NCBI RefSeq assembly: GCF_021602155.1
Contig: NZ_BQHY01000012.1
Location: 1-64,000 of the forward strand
DNA from: Pseudomonas parakoreensis
GTDB lineage: Bacteria; Pseudomonadota; Gammaproteobacteria; Pseudomonadales; Pseudomonadaceae
Reading direction: 5' to 3'
Length of the DNA: 64,000 nt
Positions 7,331-16,669 of the stretch are shown one piece after another. The translations under genes were made by a program, and so were the position numbers. Position 1 is the first letter of the stretch. Every line of letters starts with the position of its first letter. Below the pieces are notes generated by a model. It saw only the letters and a program-made list of their open reading frames with translations, ran no database searches and had not been told where the DNA came from.

Positions 7331-8798
7331 GGCCTGGGCAGGCCACTAAAATCCCGCAGAGCTCACGCAACAAATCGGTATCCAGATGCTGCTCCACCAG
7401 ATCCGCCAACCGCTCGATATCGCGCTCGCGCAAGCCGTGGTAATCCACCGTCTGCACATCACTCAACCCGGCCCAGCGCAGCAACGCGGCACTGGCTTGC
7501 GGTGATTCGAACAAGCCATGCAGGTAGGTGCCGAACACCTGCCCGTCCAGACTCTGCGCGCCATCGCAACGACCGTCATCCAGATGCACCGCCGCATTCT
7601 CCAGCGCCGGCCCCACCGTCACGCCCGCATGGATTTCATAGCCACTGACCTCGGCGTTTTCCAGCGCCAGATGCCCGCGCACATTGCGCAATTGCTTCTC
7701 GGCTTCCAGCGTGGTTTCGAACGCCAGCAAACCCAGGCCGGCACTCGAACCCGGCGCACCTTCGAGGCCCAGCGGATCGTGCACTTGCTCGCCGAGCATT
7801 TGCAGACCGCCACAGATCCCCAGCACCTTGCCGCCATAGCGCAGGTGCCGATTGATCGCCGTGTTCCAGCCATTGGCACGCAGATACGCGAGGTCGCTGC
7901 GCACGCTTTTCGAGCCGGGCAGGATGATCAGGTCGGCGGCAGGGATCGCCTGCCCCGGGCCGATGAATTGCAGATCAACCTGCGGATGCAAACGCAGCGG
8001 ATCGAAGTCCGTGTGATTGCTGATACGCGGCAGCACCGGCACCACCACTTTCAGCACTTGCTCGGCCTTGTCGGTCTGGCGCTGGTCGATGCCGTCCTCT
8101 GCCTCCAGATGCAGGTCCATCACGTACGGCAGCACACCGACCACCGGTTTGCCGGTGCGTTGTTCCAGCCAGTCGAGGCCCGGTTGCAGCAAGGCGATGT
8201 CACCGCGAAAGCGGTTGATGATGAAGCCCTTGACCCGCGCCTGCTCGCTCGGCGACAGCAACTCCAGCGTGCCGACCAGATGCGCAAACACCCCGCCGCG
8301 ATTGATGTCGGCGATCAGCAGCACCGGGCAATCCACCGCTTCGGCGAAGCCCATGTTGGCGATGTCACCGGCACGCAGATTGATTTCGGCCGGCGAGCCA
8401 GCGCCTTCAACCATCACCAGCGGATAGGCCGTGCTCAGCCGCTCGTGCGACGCGAGCACCGCTTGCATGGCGATGGCTTTGTAGTCGTGATACGCCACTG
8501 CGTTCATGCTGGTGACCGCGCGGCCATGGATGATCACCTGCGCGCCCGTGTCGCTGTTGGGCTTGAGCAGCACCGGGTTCATGTCGGTGTGCGGTTCGAG
8601 ATGCGCGGCTTGCGCCTGCACCGCTTGCGCCCGGCCAATCTCGCCGCCGTCGGCGGTCACCGCACTGTTGAGCGCCATGTTCTGCGGTTTGAACGGCACC
8701 ACCGCCACGCCCTGACGGGTGGCCCAGCGGCACAGCGCCGTCACCAGTGTGCTTTTACCGGCGTCGGAGGTGGTGCCTTGCACCATCAGGGTGGTCAT
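7296..8798 (-). CDS. cobQ: Cobyric acid synthase
   Basis: A 500-residue ATP- and glutamine-dependent amidase that makes the b, d, e and g amides of adenosylcobyrinate diamide. The N-terminal dethiobiotin-synthetase-like domain starts [20 protein letters not shown] with its P-loop; the C-terminal glutamine amidotransferase domain has the nucleophile in [10 protein letters not shown] near residue 330 and a histidine in [10 protein letters not shown]. The family usually ends soon after [13 protein letters not shown]; here about 17 further residues (ending AGKPAPTGE) are read from a REP element. ATG at 8798 overlaps the cobD stop by four bases. Confidence 0.94.
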   Translation of the reverse strand: MTTLMVQGTTSDAGKSTLVTALCRWATRQGVAVVPFKPQNMALNSAVTADGGEIGRAQAVQAQAAHLEPHTDMNPVLLKPNSDTGAQVIIHGRAVTSMNAVAYHDYKAIAMQAVLASHERLSTAYPLVMVEGAGSPAEINLRAGDIANMGFAEAVDCPVLLIADINRGGVFAHLVGTLELLSPSEQARVKGFIINRFRGDIALLQPGLDWLEQRTGKPVVGVLPYVMDLHLEAEDGIDQRQTDKAEQVLKVVVPVLPRISNHTDFDPLRLHPQVDLQFIGPGQAIPAADLIILPGSKSVRSDLAYLRANGWNTAINRHLRYGGKVLGICGGLQMLGEQVHDPLGLEGAPGSSAGLGLLAFETTLEAEKQLRNVRGHLALENAEVSGYEIHAGVTVGPALENAAVHLDDGRCDGAQSLDGQVFGTYLHGLFESPQASAALLRWAGLSDVQTVDYHGLRERDIERLADLVEQHLDTDLLRELCGILVACPGPIAGKPAPTGE

Positions 8799-9787
8799 TT
8801 CGATTCCTTGGCAAAGGCTTGCAGCGCTTGTTCGAGGCGCGCTTCTTCAGCGGCGTTGGCGGGCAGGCCAAAACGCAAACTGCTGTTGTGGGTGAAGAGG
8901 CGCAGAAGGATCCCGCGTCGCGCCATGAATTCGTGTAGCGCTTGCGCGTGCTCGGTGATCAGCCACTGAAACAACGCACAACCCCCATGGGGTTTGAAGC
9001 CATAACGCTCCAGCAGCAGCGCCAGACGTTCACTGGCCTCATCGCTGCGAATACGTTGCCGAGTGTGCGCTTCAGTGTCCTGCAGACAGGCCTGACCGAG
9101 CACCCGTGTCGGCCCGCTCACCGCCCACGGTCCGACCTGTTCCGCGAGCAACCTGAGCAACTTGCGCTCGGCCAGCACAAACCCCAGACGCACCCCCGCC
9201 AGACCAAAAAACTTGCCGAACGAGCGCAACACGATCAGGCCAACTTGATGAGTGTGCGAGGCCAGGCTCAGCTGCGGCGTGTTATCCATGAACGCTTCAT
9301 CGACCACCAGCCAGCCGCCGCGCTGGGCCAGCCGCGCATGCCAGTCGAGCAGCCGCGCCGGGGTCAGGCTCAGGCCAGTGGGATTGTTCGGATTGACCAC
9401 CACCAGCACGTCGAGGCTGTCGAGAAAGAATTCCACTTCCTGCTCCAGCACTTCGCGCACGATATAACCACTGCGCCGCCAGGCTTCGGCGTGCTCGGCA
9501 TAACACGGCGACAACACACCGACCTTGCCGGCACGGCGCAAACGCGGCAGCAGCTGGATCGCCATTTGCGAACCGGCCACCGGCAGCACCTGCGAAGCAC
9601 CGTAGTAATCACACGCGGCCTGCTCCAGCCCGTCGTCGGTTTCCGGCAAGCGCGCCCAGGCGCGCAACGGAATCTGCGGCACCGCAAACGGCCACGGCGC
9701 AAGGCCGCTGGACAGGTCGAGCCAGTTGGCCTCGGCAATCCCGTAATCGAGTGCAGCCTTGCGCAGCCGGCCACCGTGCTCAAGCAT
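8795..9787 (-). CDS. cobD: L-threonine-O-3-phosphate decarboxylase (PLP-dependent)
   Basis: A 330-residue fold-type I aminotransferase-like enzyme that makes (R)-1-amino-2-propanol phosphate, the linker of the cobalamin nucleotide loop. PLP lysine is in [17 protein letters not shown] near residue 190; the [10 protein letters not shown] motif near 130 and VVDEAFMDN near 170 are class I/II aminotransferase blocks. Family-typical start [11 protein letters not shown]. It overlaps cbiB by eight bases upstream and cobQ by four downstream. P. aeruginosa naming calls this cobC. Confidence 0.92.
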   Translation of the reverse strand: MLEHGGRLRKAALDYGIAEANWLDLSSGLAPWPFAVPQIPLRAWARLPETDDGLEQAACDYYGASQVLPVAGSQMAIQLLPRLRRAGKVGVLSPCYAEHAEAWRRSGYIVREVLEQEVEFFLDSLDVLVVVNPNNPTGLSLTPARLLDWHARLAQRGGWLVVDEAFMDNTPQLSLASHTHQVGLIVLRSFGKFFGLAGVRLGFVLAERKLLRLLAEQVGPWAVSGPTRVLGQACLQDTEAHTRQRIRSDEASERLALLLERYGFKPHGGCALFQWLITEHAQALHEFMARRGILLRLFTHNSSLRFGLPANAAEEARLEQALQAFAKESK

Positions 9788-10688
9788 AGAATTCAGCCCC
9801 CACGCAGAGAATCAGCAGCCATAACCATACCCCGCGCTGGACCAATTGCCAGCCGCGATCAATCGAATCGGCATCCGCCGGTGCGCCTTCGCCCAGTTGC
9901 GGACGCTCATGCAGCTCACCGTGATAAATCGCCGGGCCACCCAGTTCAACGCCTAACGCACCGGCGCCAGCCGCCATCACCGGACCGGCGTTGGGGCTGT
10001 CCCATTGCGGGCCCTGGCTGCGCCAGCATTTCCAGGCGAGCCGGGTGTTGCCCAGCAGCGCGTAGGTCAGCGCCACCAGTCGGGCCGGAATGTAGTTGAG
10101 TACGTCGTCGATTTTTGCCGCGCACCAGCCGAAGCGCTCGAAGCGTTCGTTGCGATAGCCCCACATTGCGTCGAGCGTATTGCTCAGGCGATAGAGCACC
10201 ACGCCCGGCGCACCGGCCACGACAAACCAGAACAGCGCGGCGAACACCGCGTCACTGCCGTTTTCCAGCACCGATTCGGTGGCGGCGCGGGCGACGGCGG
10301 TGCTGTCCAGTTCGCTGGTCTGGCGACTGACCAGATAGCCGACGCGTTTGCGTGCTTCTTCCAGATCATCGCTGCGCAGGGCTTTGGCCACGGGCTCGAC
10401 GTGTTCGCCAAGACTGCGCATGCCAAGGGCGCAATACAGCGCCAGAATCTCGACGATCCAGCCCACGTACGGCGCCCAGGAAAACGCGGTGGCGAGCAAG
10501 GTCAGCGGCAGCACCGCGATCACCCACGCGGTGACCCCGTGACTGCGCCAGCCACGTCCGCCCGCATTGAAACGGCGCTCGATGCGCCCGGCAAAATTGC
10601 CGAACGCCACCAGCGGATGCCAGCGTTTCGGTTCACCCAGCAGCGCATCCAGCGCGACCGCGGCGACACTCAACAACGCCACACTCAT
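9780..10688 (-). CDS. cbiB: Adenosylcobinamide-phosphate synthase
   Basis: A 302-residue integral inner-membrane protein that couples adenosylcobyric acid to aminopropanol (phosphate). Family features include [18 protein letters not shown] near residue 13, [16 protein letters not shown], and the RDTSELD-like block reading [19 protein letters not shown], followed by [24 protein letters not shown]. Start at 10688 chosen because its ATG overlaps the bluB TGA (ATGA); a start five codons upstream would lie within bluB. Called cobD in P. aeruginosa. Several hydrophobic segments agree with membrane location. Confidence 0.92.
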   Translation of the reverse strand: MSVALLSVAAVALDALLGEPKRWHPLVAFGNFAGRIERRFNAGGRGWRSHGVTAWVIAVLPLTLLATAFSWAPYVGWIVEILALYCALGMRSLGEHVEPVAKALRSDDLEEARKRVGYLVSRQTSELDSTAVARAATESVLENGSDAVFAALFWFVVAGAPGVVLYRLSNTLDAMWGYRNERFERFGWCAAKIDDVLNYIPARLVALTYALLGNTRLAWKCWRSQGPQWDSPNAGPVMAAGAGALGVELGGPAIYHGELHERPQLGEGAPADADSIDRGWQLVQRGVWLWLLILCVGAEFYA

Positions 10689-11335
10689 TGACTCACTCCC
10701 CAATAATTTTCGTACAGCAACTCATTGAGCGGCCGCGCCTGCGCCCACCCTTCGAGTACCAGCATCGGCGCCGGATAGAATGCCTTGACCGGCCCCAGGC
10801 ACAACACCGCCAATGGCTTGGCCCCGGCCGGCAACTGCAGCAGATCGGCCAGCGCCTGCGGTTCGAACAGCGACACCCAGCCCATGCCCAGCCCCTCGGC
10901 ACGGGACGCCAGCCACAGATTCTGAATCGCGCAGGACAGCGAGGCCAGGTCCATTTCCGGCAGCGTACGACGGCCGAAAATGTGTTTTTCACGATCGTCC
11001 ATCAGCGCCGCGACCAGCACTTCGGCGCAGTCGTTGATGCCTTCGACCTTGAGCTTCATGAACTCGTCACTGCGCTCGCCGAGGGCTTCGGCGGTACGCA
11101 CGCGTTCTTCTTCGACGAGGTTCTGGATCTGCCCACGCAAGGCGCGATCGCTGATGCGGATAAAGCGCCACGGCTGCATCAGACCGACGCTGGGCGCCTG
11201 ATGCGCGGCTTCCAGCAGACGGCGCAGCAGCTCCGGCTCGACCGTGCCGCCGGTGAAGTGGCGCATGTCGCGGCGCTCGGCGATGGCTCGGTAGACGGCT
11301 GCGCGTTCGGCCTCGGAATAGGCGTTGTCGATCAT
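10685..11335 (-). CDS. bluB: 5,6-dimethylbenzimidazole synthase
   Basis: A 216-residue nitroreductase-fold flavoenzyme that breaks down FMNH2 with oxygen to give 5,6-dimethylbenzimidazole, the lower ligand of cobalamin. Early motif [10 protein letters not shown] is the flavin-phosphate-binding block; [15 protein letters not shown] and [10 protein letters not shown] also match BluB. Length matches the family. Its ATG overlaps the cobB TGA by four bases even though a REP pair lies just inside the cobB end. Presence in this operon indicates oxygen-dependent lower-ligand synthesis. Confidence 0.93.
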   Translation of the reverse strand: MIDNAYSEAERAAVYRAIAERRDMRHFTGGTVEPELLRRLLEAAHQAPSVGLMQPWRFIRISDRALRGQIQNLVEEERVRTAEALGERSDEFMKLKVEGINDCAEVLVAALMDDREKHIFGRRTLPEMDLASLSCAIQNLWLASRAEGLGMGWVSLFEPQALADLLQLPAGAKPLAVLCLGPVKAFYPAPMLVLEGWAQARPLNELLYENYWGVSQ

Positions 11336-12732
11336 GGCCCCATCGCTGGCAAGCCAGCTCCCACAGGGAATCGCGTTTCTTCAGGCATGACACCGGTCAC
11401 TGTGGGAGCTGGCTTGCCAGCGATGGCGGCCTTGAGATCTGGCGCAAACAATGCGGCAATCGCCGTCGGATTCGACGGAAAGTAAAAATGCACGTACGAC
11501 GCCGTCATCCGCCCCTCCCGATAAACCGCCTCCGCCCCGCGCCCGCCATTCGGGCTGACTCCCCGGGCAATCGGCGTCAGTTCGGTGCTGGTCAGGGAAT
11601 GGTGATAGGTGTGGCCGCGCAACGAACCTTCTGGCAAATCCACCGCTTGCAGTGCCAGTGCCGCCAGACGTTTTTGCATCACCGCCTCACCGCGCAGCAA
11701 CCCGACCAGTTTGGCGCGGGTGCCTTCGACATCGGTCAACGCGTCGAGCAGATAGAGCATGCCGCCGCACTCGGCAAGCAGCGGTTTGCCGGCAGCGTGG
11801 TGCGCGCGAATCGCATCCAGCATCGCGGTGTTTTGCCCCAGCGCCACATGGTGCAATTCCGGGTAGCCACCGGGCAGATACAGACTGTCGGCGTCGGGCA
11901 ACTGCGTATCGCGGATCGGCGAGAAGAAACTCAACTCGGCGCCCATCGCCCGCAGCAGATCGAGGCTGGCGCCGTAGGTGAAGGCAAAGGCTTCGTCACG
12001 AGCGACGGCAATGCGCACGCCGTCGAGCAGCGGTTCGGCAGGGATCACTTCAGGCGCGGCGAACTCCACGGCCGGTGGCAGCGCTACCTCGCAACTGCTG
12101 GCCAACGCTTGGGCGGCCGCGTCGAGACGCAGGTCCAGATCATTCAATTCGCTGGCCTGCACCAGACCGAGATGGCGACTCGGCAACTCGATCCCGGTTT
12201 CCCGCGACAGCGCGCCGTACCAACGCAGACCTTCGGTGAGACTGCCTTCGAGCAATTGCGCATGACGCAAGGTGCCGACGCGGTTGGCCAGCACCCCGGC
12301 AAACGGCAGGTCCGGCTGATAGCGCGCCAACCCCAGCGCCAGGGCACCAAAGGTCTGGGCCATGGCGGTGCCATCGATCACACCAAGCACCGGCACACCA
12401 AAATGGCGCGCCAGATCAGCGCTGGACGGCGTGCCGTCGAACAGGCCCATCACGCCTTCAATCAGGATCAGATCGGCTTCGGCGGCGGCTTCCCACAACA
12501 GGCGGCGGCTTTCCTGCTCGCCAACCATCCACATGTCCAGTTGATACACCGGCGCACCGCTGGCGCGCTCGAGAATCATCGGGTCGAGGAAGTCCGGGCC
12601 GCACTTGAACACGCGCACCTTGCGCCCCTGGTTGCGATGCAAGCGAGCGAGCGCGGCGGTGACGGTGGTCTTGCCCTGACCGGAGGCCGGCGCGGCGATC
12701 AGTACCGCCGGGCAGTGACGTGGTTGATTCAA
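11332..12732 (-). CDS. cobB: Cobyrinate a,c-diamide synthase, with REP-derived C-terminal tail
   Basis: A 466-residue glutamine-dependent enzyme that amidates the a and c carboxylates of (hydrogeno)cobyrinate. N-terminal P-loop APASGQGKTTVTAALARL, then KCGPDFLDP; the amidotransferase nucleophile is in LLAECGGMLYLL near residue 335, and the C-terminal histidine in SYVHFYFPSNP. Relatives end at about IAALFAP; here about 30 more residues follow (from [13 protein letters not shown] to AGLPAMGP), read straight through a REP pair at 11339-11425. The stop still overlaps the bluB ATG. ATG at 12732 overlaps the cobO stop by four bases. Confidence 0.94.
   Translation of the reverse strand: MNQPRHCPAVLIAAPASGQGKTTVTAALARLHRNQGRKVRVFKCGPDFLDPMILERASGAPVYQLDMWMVGEQESRRLLWEAAAEADLILIEGVMGLFDGTPSSADLARHFGVPVLGVIDGTAMAQTFGALALGLARYQPDLPFAGVLANRVGTLRHAQLLEGSLTEGLRWYGALSRETGIELPSRHLGLVQASELNDLDLRLDAAAQALASSCEVALPPAVEFAAPEVIPAEPLLDGVRIAVARDEAFAFTYGASLDLLRAMGAELSFFSPIRDTQLPDADSLYLPGGYPELHHVALGQNTAMLDAIRAHHAAGKPLLAECGGMLYLLDALTDVEGTRAKLVGLLRGEAVMQKRLAALALQAVDLPEGSLRGHTYHHSLTSTELTPIARGVSPNGGRGAEAVYREGRMTASYVHFYFPSNPTAIAALFAPDLKAAIAGKPAPTVTGVMPEETRFPVGAGLPAMGP
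11339..11425. repeat. Family A REP pair inside the cobB coding sequence
   Basis: Inverted copies CATCGCTGGCAAGCCAGCTC (from 11341) and GAGCTGGCTTGCCAGCGATG (ending 11425) with about 35 bases between. Unlike most REPs here it is within an open frame and is translated in CobB as IAGKPAPT and [10 protein letters not shown]. Confidence 0.9.
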
Positions 12733-13340
12733 AGTTCGACGCCTTTCTGCGCTTTGATGCCGGCCTGGAAGGCGTGCTTGAGCATGCCCATTTCGGTGAC
12801 GGTATCGCCCATTTCGATCATTTCCGGCTTGGCCGCGCGACCGGTGACGATCACGTGCTGCATCGGCGGACGCGCCTGCAGGTCGCTGAGCACTCGATCC
12901 AGATCGAGGTAGCCGTGTTTCAGGGCGATGTTCAGTTCATCCAGCACCACCAGGCCGATCGACGGATCACGCAGCAGCTCGCGAGACACTGCCCACGCAG
13001 CTTCAGCGGCGGCGATGTCACGCTGGCGATCCTGGGTTTCCCAGGTGAAACCCTCGCCCATCACGTGAAAACGCACTTGCTCGGGGAAGCGGCGGAAGAA
13101 CAACTCTTCACCGGTGCTGTTGCGGCCCTTGATGAATTGCACCACGCCACACTGCATGCCGTGGCCCATGGCACGGGCAAGCATGCCGAACGCCGAGCTG
13201 CTTTTGCCTTTGCCATTGCCGGTCAACACCAGCACCAGGCCGCACTCGTCAGGGGAATTGGCGATGCGTTCGTCGATCACGGCTTTTTTGCGCTGCATAC
13301 GCGCCAGATGGCGTTCGTCGCGCTCGGGGGAATCGGTCAT
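12729..13340 (-). CDS. cobO: Cob(I)yrinic acid a,c-diamide adenosyltransferase
   Basis: A 203-residue corrinoid adenosyltransferase of the CobA/CobO/BtuR type that attaches the upper adenosyl ligand using ATP. The P-loop is TGNGKGKSSSA near residues 40-50, followed by MGHGMQCGVVQFIKG and the ETQD motif; VVLDELNIALKHGYLD is the family block near 125. ATG at 13340 has GGAGAG seven bases upstream. It is the first gene of the operon, about 90 bases after the cobalamin riboswitch. Confidence 0.95.
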   Translation of the reverse strand: MTDSPERDERHLARMQRKKAVIDERIANSPDECGLVLVLTGNGKGKSSSAFGMLARAMGHGMQCGVVQFIKGRNSTGEELFFRRFPEQVRFHVMGEGFTWETQDRQRDIAAAEAAWAVSRELLRDPSIGLVVLDELNIALKHGYLDLDRVLSDLQARPPMQHVIVTGRAAKPEMIEMGDTVTEMGMLKHAFQAGIKAQKGVEL

Positions 13341-13387
13341 GGGGGAGCTCTCCGTTGAGGCTGGATAACGGCGGGCAGGCACAAGAA

Positions 13388-13428
13388 CAGACGGCAAAAA
13401 GCCTGGCATCGCCCACCGTGATGCCGCT
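13388..13428 (-). terminator. Possible terminator in the riboswitch expression platform
   Basis: On the minus strand GGCATC and GATGCC pair around a nine-base loop and are followed by AGGCTTTTTG. Position between riboswitch and cobO fits transcriptional attenuation; the stem is short, so this is tentative. Confidence 0.4.
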
Positions 13429-13431
13429 GGA

Positions 13432-13643
13432 TGGATCAGGCCGGTCTCCGGGCTCATGAGCGGCGAATCGCCTGACTGCGCGCCTTCCCGCGTCGGTCGA
13501 CACAGTGGCTCAATGCGCAGTTTTCACTCATTTACCGTTGCGGGGGCAGCGCCGGGATCGTGATCGTGCTTCACCTGAAGACAACCCTCACCGGCTTCCC
13601 TGTTTCACTCTGTCGACACGCGTCACAGAGCACCTGAAACAAG
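13432..13643 (-). ncRNA. Cobalamin riboswitch
   Basis: The minus strand carries the aptamer landmarks in order: a 5' helix region with GAAGCCGGTGAGG, the B12-box-related GCTGCCCCCGCAACGGTAA, GGGAAGGCGCGCAGTCAGGC, then AGCCCGGAGACCGGCCTG. Spacing and order match the adenosylcobalamin riboswitch class. It lies just downstream of a possible promoter and upstream of cobO, so cobalamin should shut down the operon. Confidence 0.95.
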
Positions 13644-13649
13644 CCGCGA

Positions 13650-13678
13650 AGGTTAGAGGGTTGGGGGTGGAGCGTCAA
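13650..13678 (-). promoter_or_regulatory. Possible promoter of the cob operon
   Basis: TTGACG and TAACCT separated by 17 bases on the minus strand. The -10 is weak, but the predicted start falls about where the riboswitch RNA should begin. Confidence 0.5.
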
Positions 13679-13816
13679 TTAAAGAGGGGGCCGTCGGGCG
13701 AATAACTGCCGCCGATCAATTATCTGACGCCAATCTTGTGCCACACTGAGACAAGTGATATCAAAGAGCCATGCTTTTGATTGAAAAAGCACACCACAAC
13801 AATAAGGATGATGACG

Positions 13817-14401
13817 ATGCAAGGCATGATCATCAGCAACCCGCGCCTGGAATTCCTGCGCCCGGTGCTTGAACGCTGGTTTGACTGTATTGACCGTTAC
13901 AACGCGGTACGCGGTGACAACGACACGCCCTACTGGCATGACGAGAAAGCCAATCTCGGCTTGCTCTCCGCTGCGGCCTGGATGGCCGAGCTGGTGACCC
14001 TCTGCGATACCACCACCCGCAAGCAGAACGAAGACGGCGAGCGCAATGCCCGCGCCGACCTGTTCATCGCCGGGGCCGAAGACCGCGCCTACCTTCAGGC
14101 CACCCAGCGCTGGCCGCGGGTCAACAACCTCAATCTGACCCAGGCCCTGCTGGACATCACCAGCGATGCCAAACGCATCAGTTTTGCCAGCGACCTCAAG
14201 CTCGGCTGCCTGTTCGTCGCCCCGCAGAAGGCCCAGCACAGCGCCAGCCCCGAAGAGTTGCAGGACATGGTCGACGACCTGCAAAAGGAGCATTGCTGCG
14301 CCGTGGCCTGGTATTTCCCCTACGCCTACCGCAAGTTGCGCAGCGAAGCGGGCAATTATCACCCGGGCATCGCCGTGCTGTTCAAAGAGGCCCGCGGATA
14401 G
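13817..14401 (+). CDS. Conserved hypothetical protein
   Basis: A 194-residue soluble protein with no signal peptide or membrane helix and no family I can name. It begins MQGMIISNPRLEFLRPVLERW and contains an acidic, aromatic-rich core with two adjacent cysteines (KEHCCAVAWYFPYAYRKL, about residues 155-172). Start chosen at 13817 because AAGGA lies eight bases upstream; earlier in-frame ATG and TTG codons lack this spacing. It diverges from the cob operon with about 135 bases between it and the cob promoter, but nothing ties it to cobalamin. Confidence 0.75.
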   Translation: MQGMIISNPRLEFLRPVLERWFDCIDRYNAVRGDNDTPYWHDEKANLGLLSAAAWMAELVTLCDTTTRKQNEDGERNARADLFIAGAEDRAYLQATQRWPRVNNLNLTQALLDITSDAKRISFASDLKLGCLFVAPQKAQHSASPEELQDMVDDLQKEHCCAVAWYFPYAYRKLRSEAGNYHPGIAVLFKEARG

Positions 14402-14466
14402 CGGTTGAACCATCGGGTGCGCAGGGTTCTCTATGATTAAGCATGCATTCATAGGGAAGATCAGCA

Positions 14467-15780
14467 ATGCGCAAAACCCGACTCGCTCTCGTCATCGCTC
14501 TCGCCGGAGGGCTCGCCGCCTGCGGTGAATCCTCCAGCCTGCAAGTTTCCGACGGCACTGGACCGTCACCGAAACTGCCTGAACCGAACAAAACCCTGAT
14601 CCCGACGGTGAACATCGCCCCAGCGGTCGGCTGGCCTGCAGGTGGCAAACCGACCGCCGCAGCCGGTACGCAAGTGGCTGCATTTGCCGAAGGCCTCGAT
14701 CACCCACGCTGGCTCTACGTGCTGCCCAACGGTGACGTATTGGTGGCGGAAACCAACGCGCCACCGAAACCGGATGACAGCAGCGGTATTCGCGGCTGGG
14801 TGATGAAGAAAGTCATGGGCAAAGCCGGTGCCGGCGTGCCAAGCCCGAACCGCATCACCCTGCTGCGCGACGCCGATCACGACGGCGTGGCCGAGACCCG
14901 CACGGTGTTTCTGCAGAACCTCAACTCGCCGTTCGGCATGACCCTGGTCGGCAACGATTTGTACGTCGCTGACACTGATCGCCTGCTGCGCTTCCACTAC
15001 GAACCCGGTGCGACGGAGATCAACACACAGCCGATCAAGGTTACCGACCTGCCGGGCGGTACGCTGAACCATCACTGGACCAAGAACGTCATCGCCAGCA
15101 AGGACGGTAGCAAGCTCTATGTCACCGTCGGCTCGAACAGCAATGTCGGCGAGAATGGTCTGGATAAAGAGGAAGGTCGCGCCGCGATCTGGGAAGTGGA
15201 TCGCGCCACGGGCAATCACCGGATCTTCGCCTCGGGCATTCGTAACCCCAACGGCCTGGCGTGGGAGCCCACCACAGGCGCGCTGTGGACAGCGGTCAAC
15301 GAACGTGACGAAATCGGCAGCGACCTGGTGCCGGACTACATCACCTCGGTCAAGGACGGTGGCTTCTATGGCTGGCCTTTCAGCTATTACGGTCAGCACG
15401 TGGATGTGCGGGTGAAGCCGCAGAATCTGGATCTTGTGGCCAAGGCCATCGCTCCGGATTATGCCGTCGGCCCGCACACCGCCTCGCTGGGCCTGACCTT
15501 CGCCGAGGGCAACAACTTGCCCGCGCAGTTCAAGGAAGGCGCGTTTATCGGCCAGCACGGGTCGTGGAACCGCAAACCGCACAGTGGCTATAAGGTGATT
15601 TTTGTACCATTCACCGCCGGCAAGCCGAACGGAGCACCGGTGGATGTGCTGACCGGCTTCCTCGACAAGGACGAGAACGCATTGGGCCGCCCGGTTGGCG
15701 TGGTGATTGACCAGCAAGGTGGTTTGCTGGTGGCCGATGATGTGGGGAACAAGGTGTGGCGAGTGTCGTCCGCCAAGTAA
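14467..15780 (+). CDS. Sorbosone dehydrogenase family lipoprotein (PQQ-dependent sugar dehydrogenase-like)
   Basis: A 437-residue beta-propeller protein of the soluble glucose/sorbosone dehydrogenase type, expected to oxidise a sugar or related substrate in the periplasm with PQQ, though substrate is unknown. Lipoprotein signal [19 protein letters not shown] with lipobox cysteine 19. Propeller motifs include [53 protein letters not shown] and [16 protein letters not shown], the last being the family's conserved histidine/tryptophan block. GAAGA precedes the ATG. It stands alone before a REP pair. Confidence 0.85.
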   Translation: MRKTRLALVIALAGGLAACGESSSLQVSDGTGPSPKLPEPNKTLIPTVNIAPAVGWPAGGKPTAAAGTQVAAFAEGLDHPRWLYVLPNGDVLVAETNAPPKPDDSSGIRGWVMKKVMGKAGAGVPSPNRITLLRDADHDGVAETRTVFLQNLNSPFGMTLVGNDLYVADTDRLLRFHYEPGATEINTQPIKVTDLPGGTLNHHWTKNVIASKDGSKLYVTVGSNSNVGENGLDKEEGRAAIWEVDRATGNHRIFASGIRNPNGLAWEPTTGALWTAVNERDEIGSDLVPDYITSVKDGGFYGWPFSYYGQHVDVRVKPQNLDLVAKAIAPDYAVGPHTASLGLTFAEGNNLPAQFKEGAFIGQHGSWNRKPHSGYKVIFVPFTAGKPNGAPVDVLTGFLDKDENALGRPVGVVIDQQGGLLVADDVGNKVWRVSSAK

Positions 15781-15801
15781 CGTGGGCCCGCCACAAAACA
15801 A

Positions 15802-15892
15802 CTGTGGGAGCGAGCCTGCTCGCGAATGCGGAGTGTCAGCCTACATTGAGTTGACTGATACACCGCTTTCGCGAGCAGGCTCGCTCCCACAT
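15802..15892. repeat. Family B REP pair
   Basis: GTGGGAGCGAGCCTGCTCGC and its inverted partner GCGAGCAGGCTCGCTCCCAC with about 45 bases between, at the ends of two convergent genes. Confidence 0.9.
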
Positions 15893-15913
15893 TAGGATTA
15901 CTGCGATTTTTTA

Positions 15914-16450
15914 CTAGGGGTTATGCGCCAGATGCTCCGGCTGCAACACCCGCTTGGCACTCAAATACGCCTTCTGCCAATACGCCTTCGACAGGCTGTC
16001 CAGCTTCACTGTGCCGCCGGTGGCTGGCGCATGCACGAAGCGACCTTCCCCCACGTAGATCCCCGCATGGCTGACCTGAGAGCCGCCGTTGGTGGCGAAG
16101 AAGATCAGGTCGCCGGTCTGCAACCCTTCCTTGCCCACATTCGGCGCCTGCATCACGATCATCTCGCGGGTGGAGCGCGGCAGGGAGATGCCGGCGGCAT
16201 CGCGGTAGACGAAACCGATCAGACCGCTGCAATCAAACCCGGAGTCTGGCGTGTTGCCGCCCCAGCGATAGGGCGTGCCAACCAGGCCCAGCGCGCGAAA
16301 CAGCACATCCTCAGCAGCGGGCGAAAAAGCTTGGGAGGGCCCGAACACCACCGGAGCGCGTACCACGGGCGCAGGCGGCGGGGTGCGGCTGGCGCAGGCG
16401 CTGAGCAGCGCTGCGAAGAAAATCAATGTGAGGCGGGCCGACATCGTCAT
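15914..16450 (-). CDS. NlpC/P60 family cell-wall peptidase lipoprotein (1)
   Basis: A 178-residue peptidoglycan endopeptidase candidate. Lipoprotein signal MTMSARLTLIFFAALLSAC with cysteine 19. The NlpC/P60 catalytic cysteine is in SGFDCSGLIGFVYRDAAG, the histidine in VSHAGIYVGEGRFVHAPA. Start 16450 has AGGA about ten bases upstream; longer open sequence upstream includes the terminator of the neighbouring gene and is unlikely to be coding. A close paralogue lies upstream on the same strand with its own terminator, so the two are separate transcription units. Confidence 0.88.
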   Translation of the reverse strand: MTMSARLTLIFFAALLSACASRTPPPAPVVRAPVVFGPSQAFSPAAEDVLFRALGLVGTPYRWGGNTPDSGFDCSGLIGFVYRDAAGISLPRSTREMIVMQAPNVGKEGLQTGDLIFFATNGGSQVSHAGIYVGEGRFVHAPATGGTVKLDSLSKAYWQKAYLSAKRVLQPEHLAHNP

Positions 16451-16497
16451 AAGCAGAACATCCTGATCTGGCTGCGGCTTTCTCTGCCGAATGGACA

Positions 16498-16532
16498 GAA
16501 ACAAAACCGCCTGCGGAGCACGCAGGCGGTTT
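16498..16532 (-). terminator. Terminator of the second NlpC/P60 gene
   Basis: On the minus strand AAACCGCCTGC and GCAGGCGGTTT pair around a seven-base loop, followed by TGTTTCTG. Confidence 0.8.
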
Positions 16533-16669
16533 GCCATCAATATAGATACAGGATTCTAGCGGCTACACGGCAAACTTCAAGTAAGACTTTAACTTCACCT
16601 TGTAAAGTCTAGGTCTACTCCCTTGCCGGGATCCGTTTTTGTCGCCACGGACGTGGCGACAACGGGGAA

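Noticed and set aside
3724-13340. Possible horizontally acquired island around the cob genes
   Set aside because: Base composition and codon use match the flanks, gene order follows the usual Pseudomonas arrangement, and there are no integrase, tRNA or direct-repeat ends.
16636-16659. Stem GTCGCCACG/CGTGGCGAC as terminator of the second NlpC gene
   Set aside because: No T run follows in the direction of transcription; a better terminator lies at 16498-16532.
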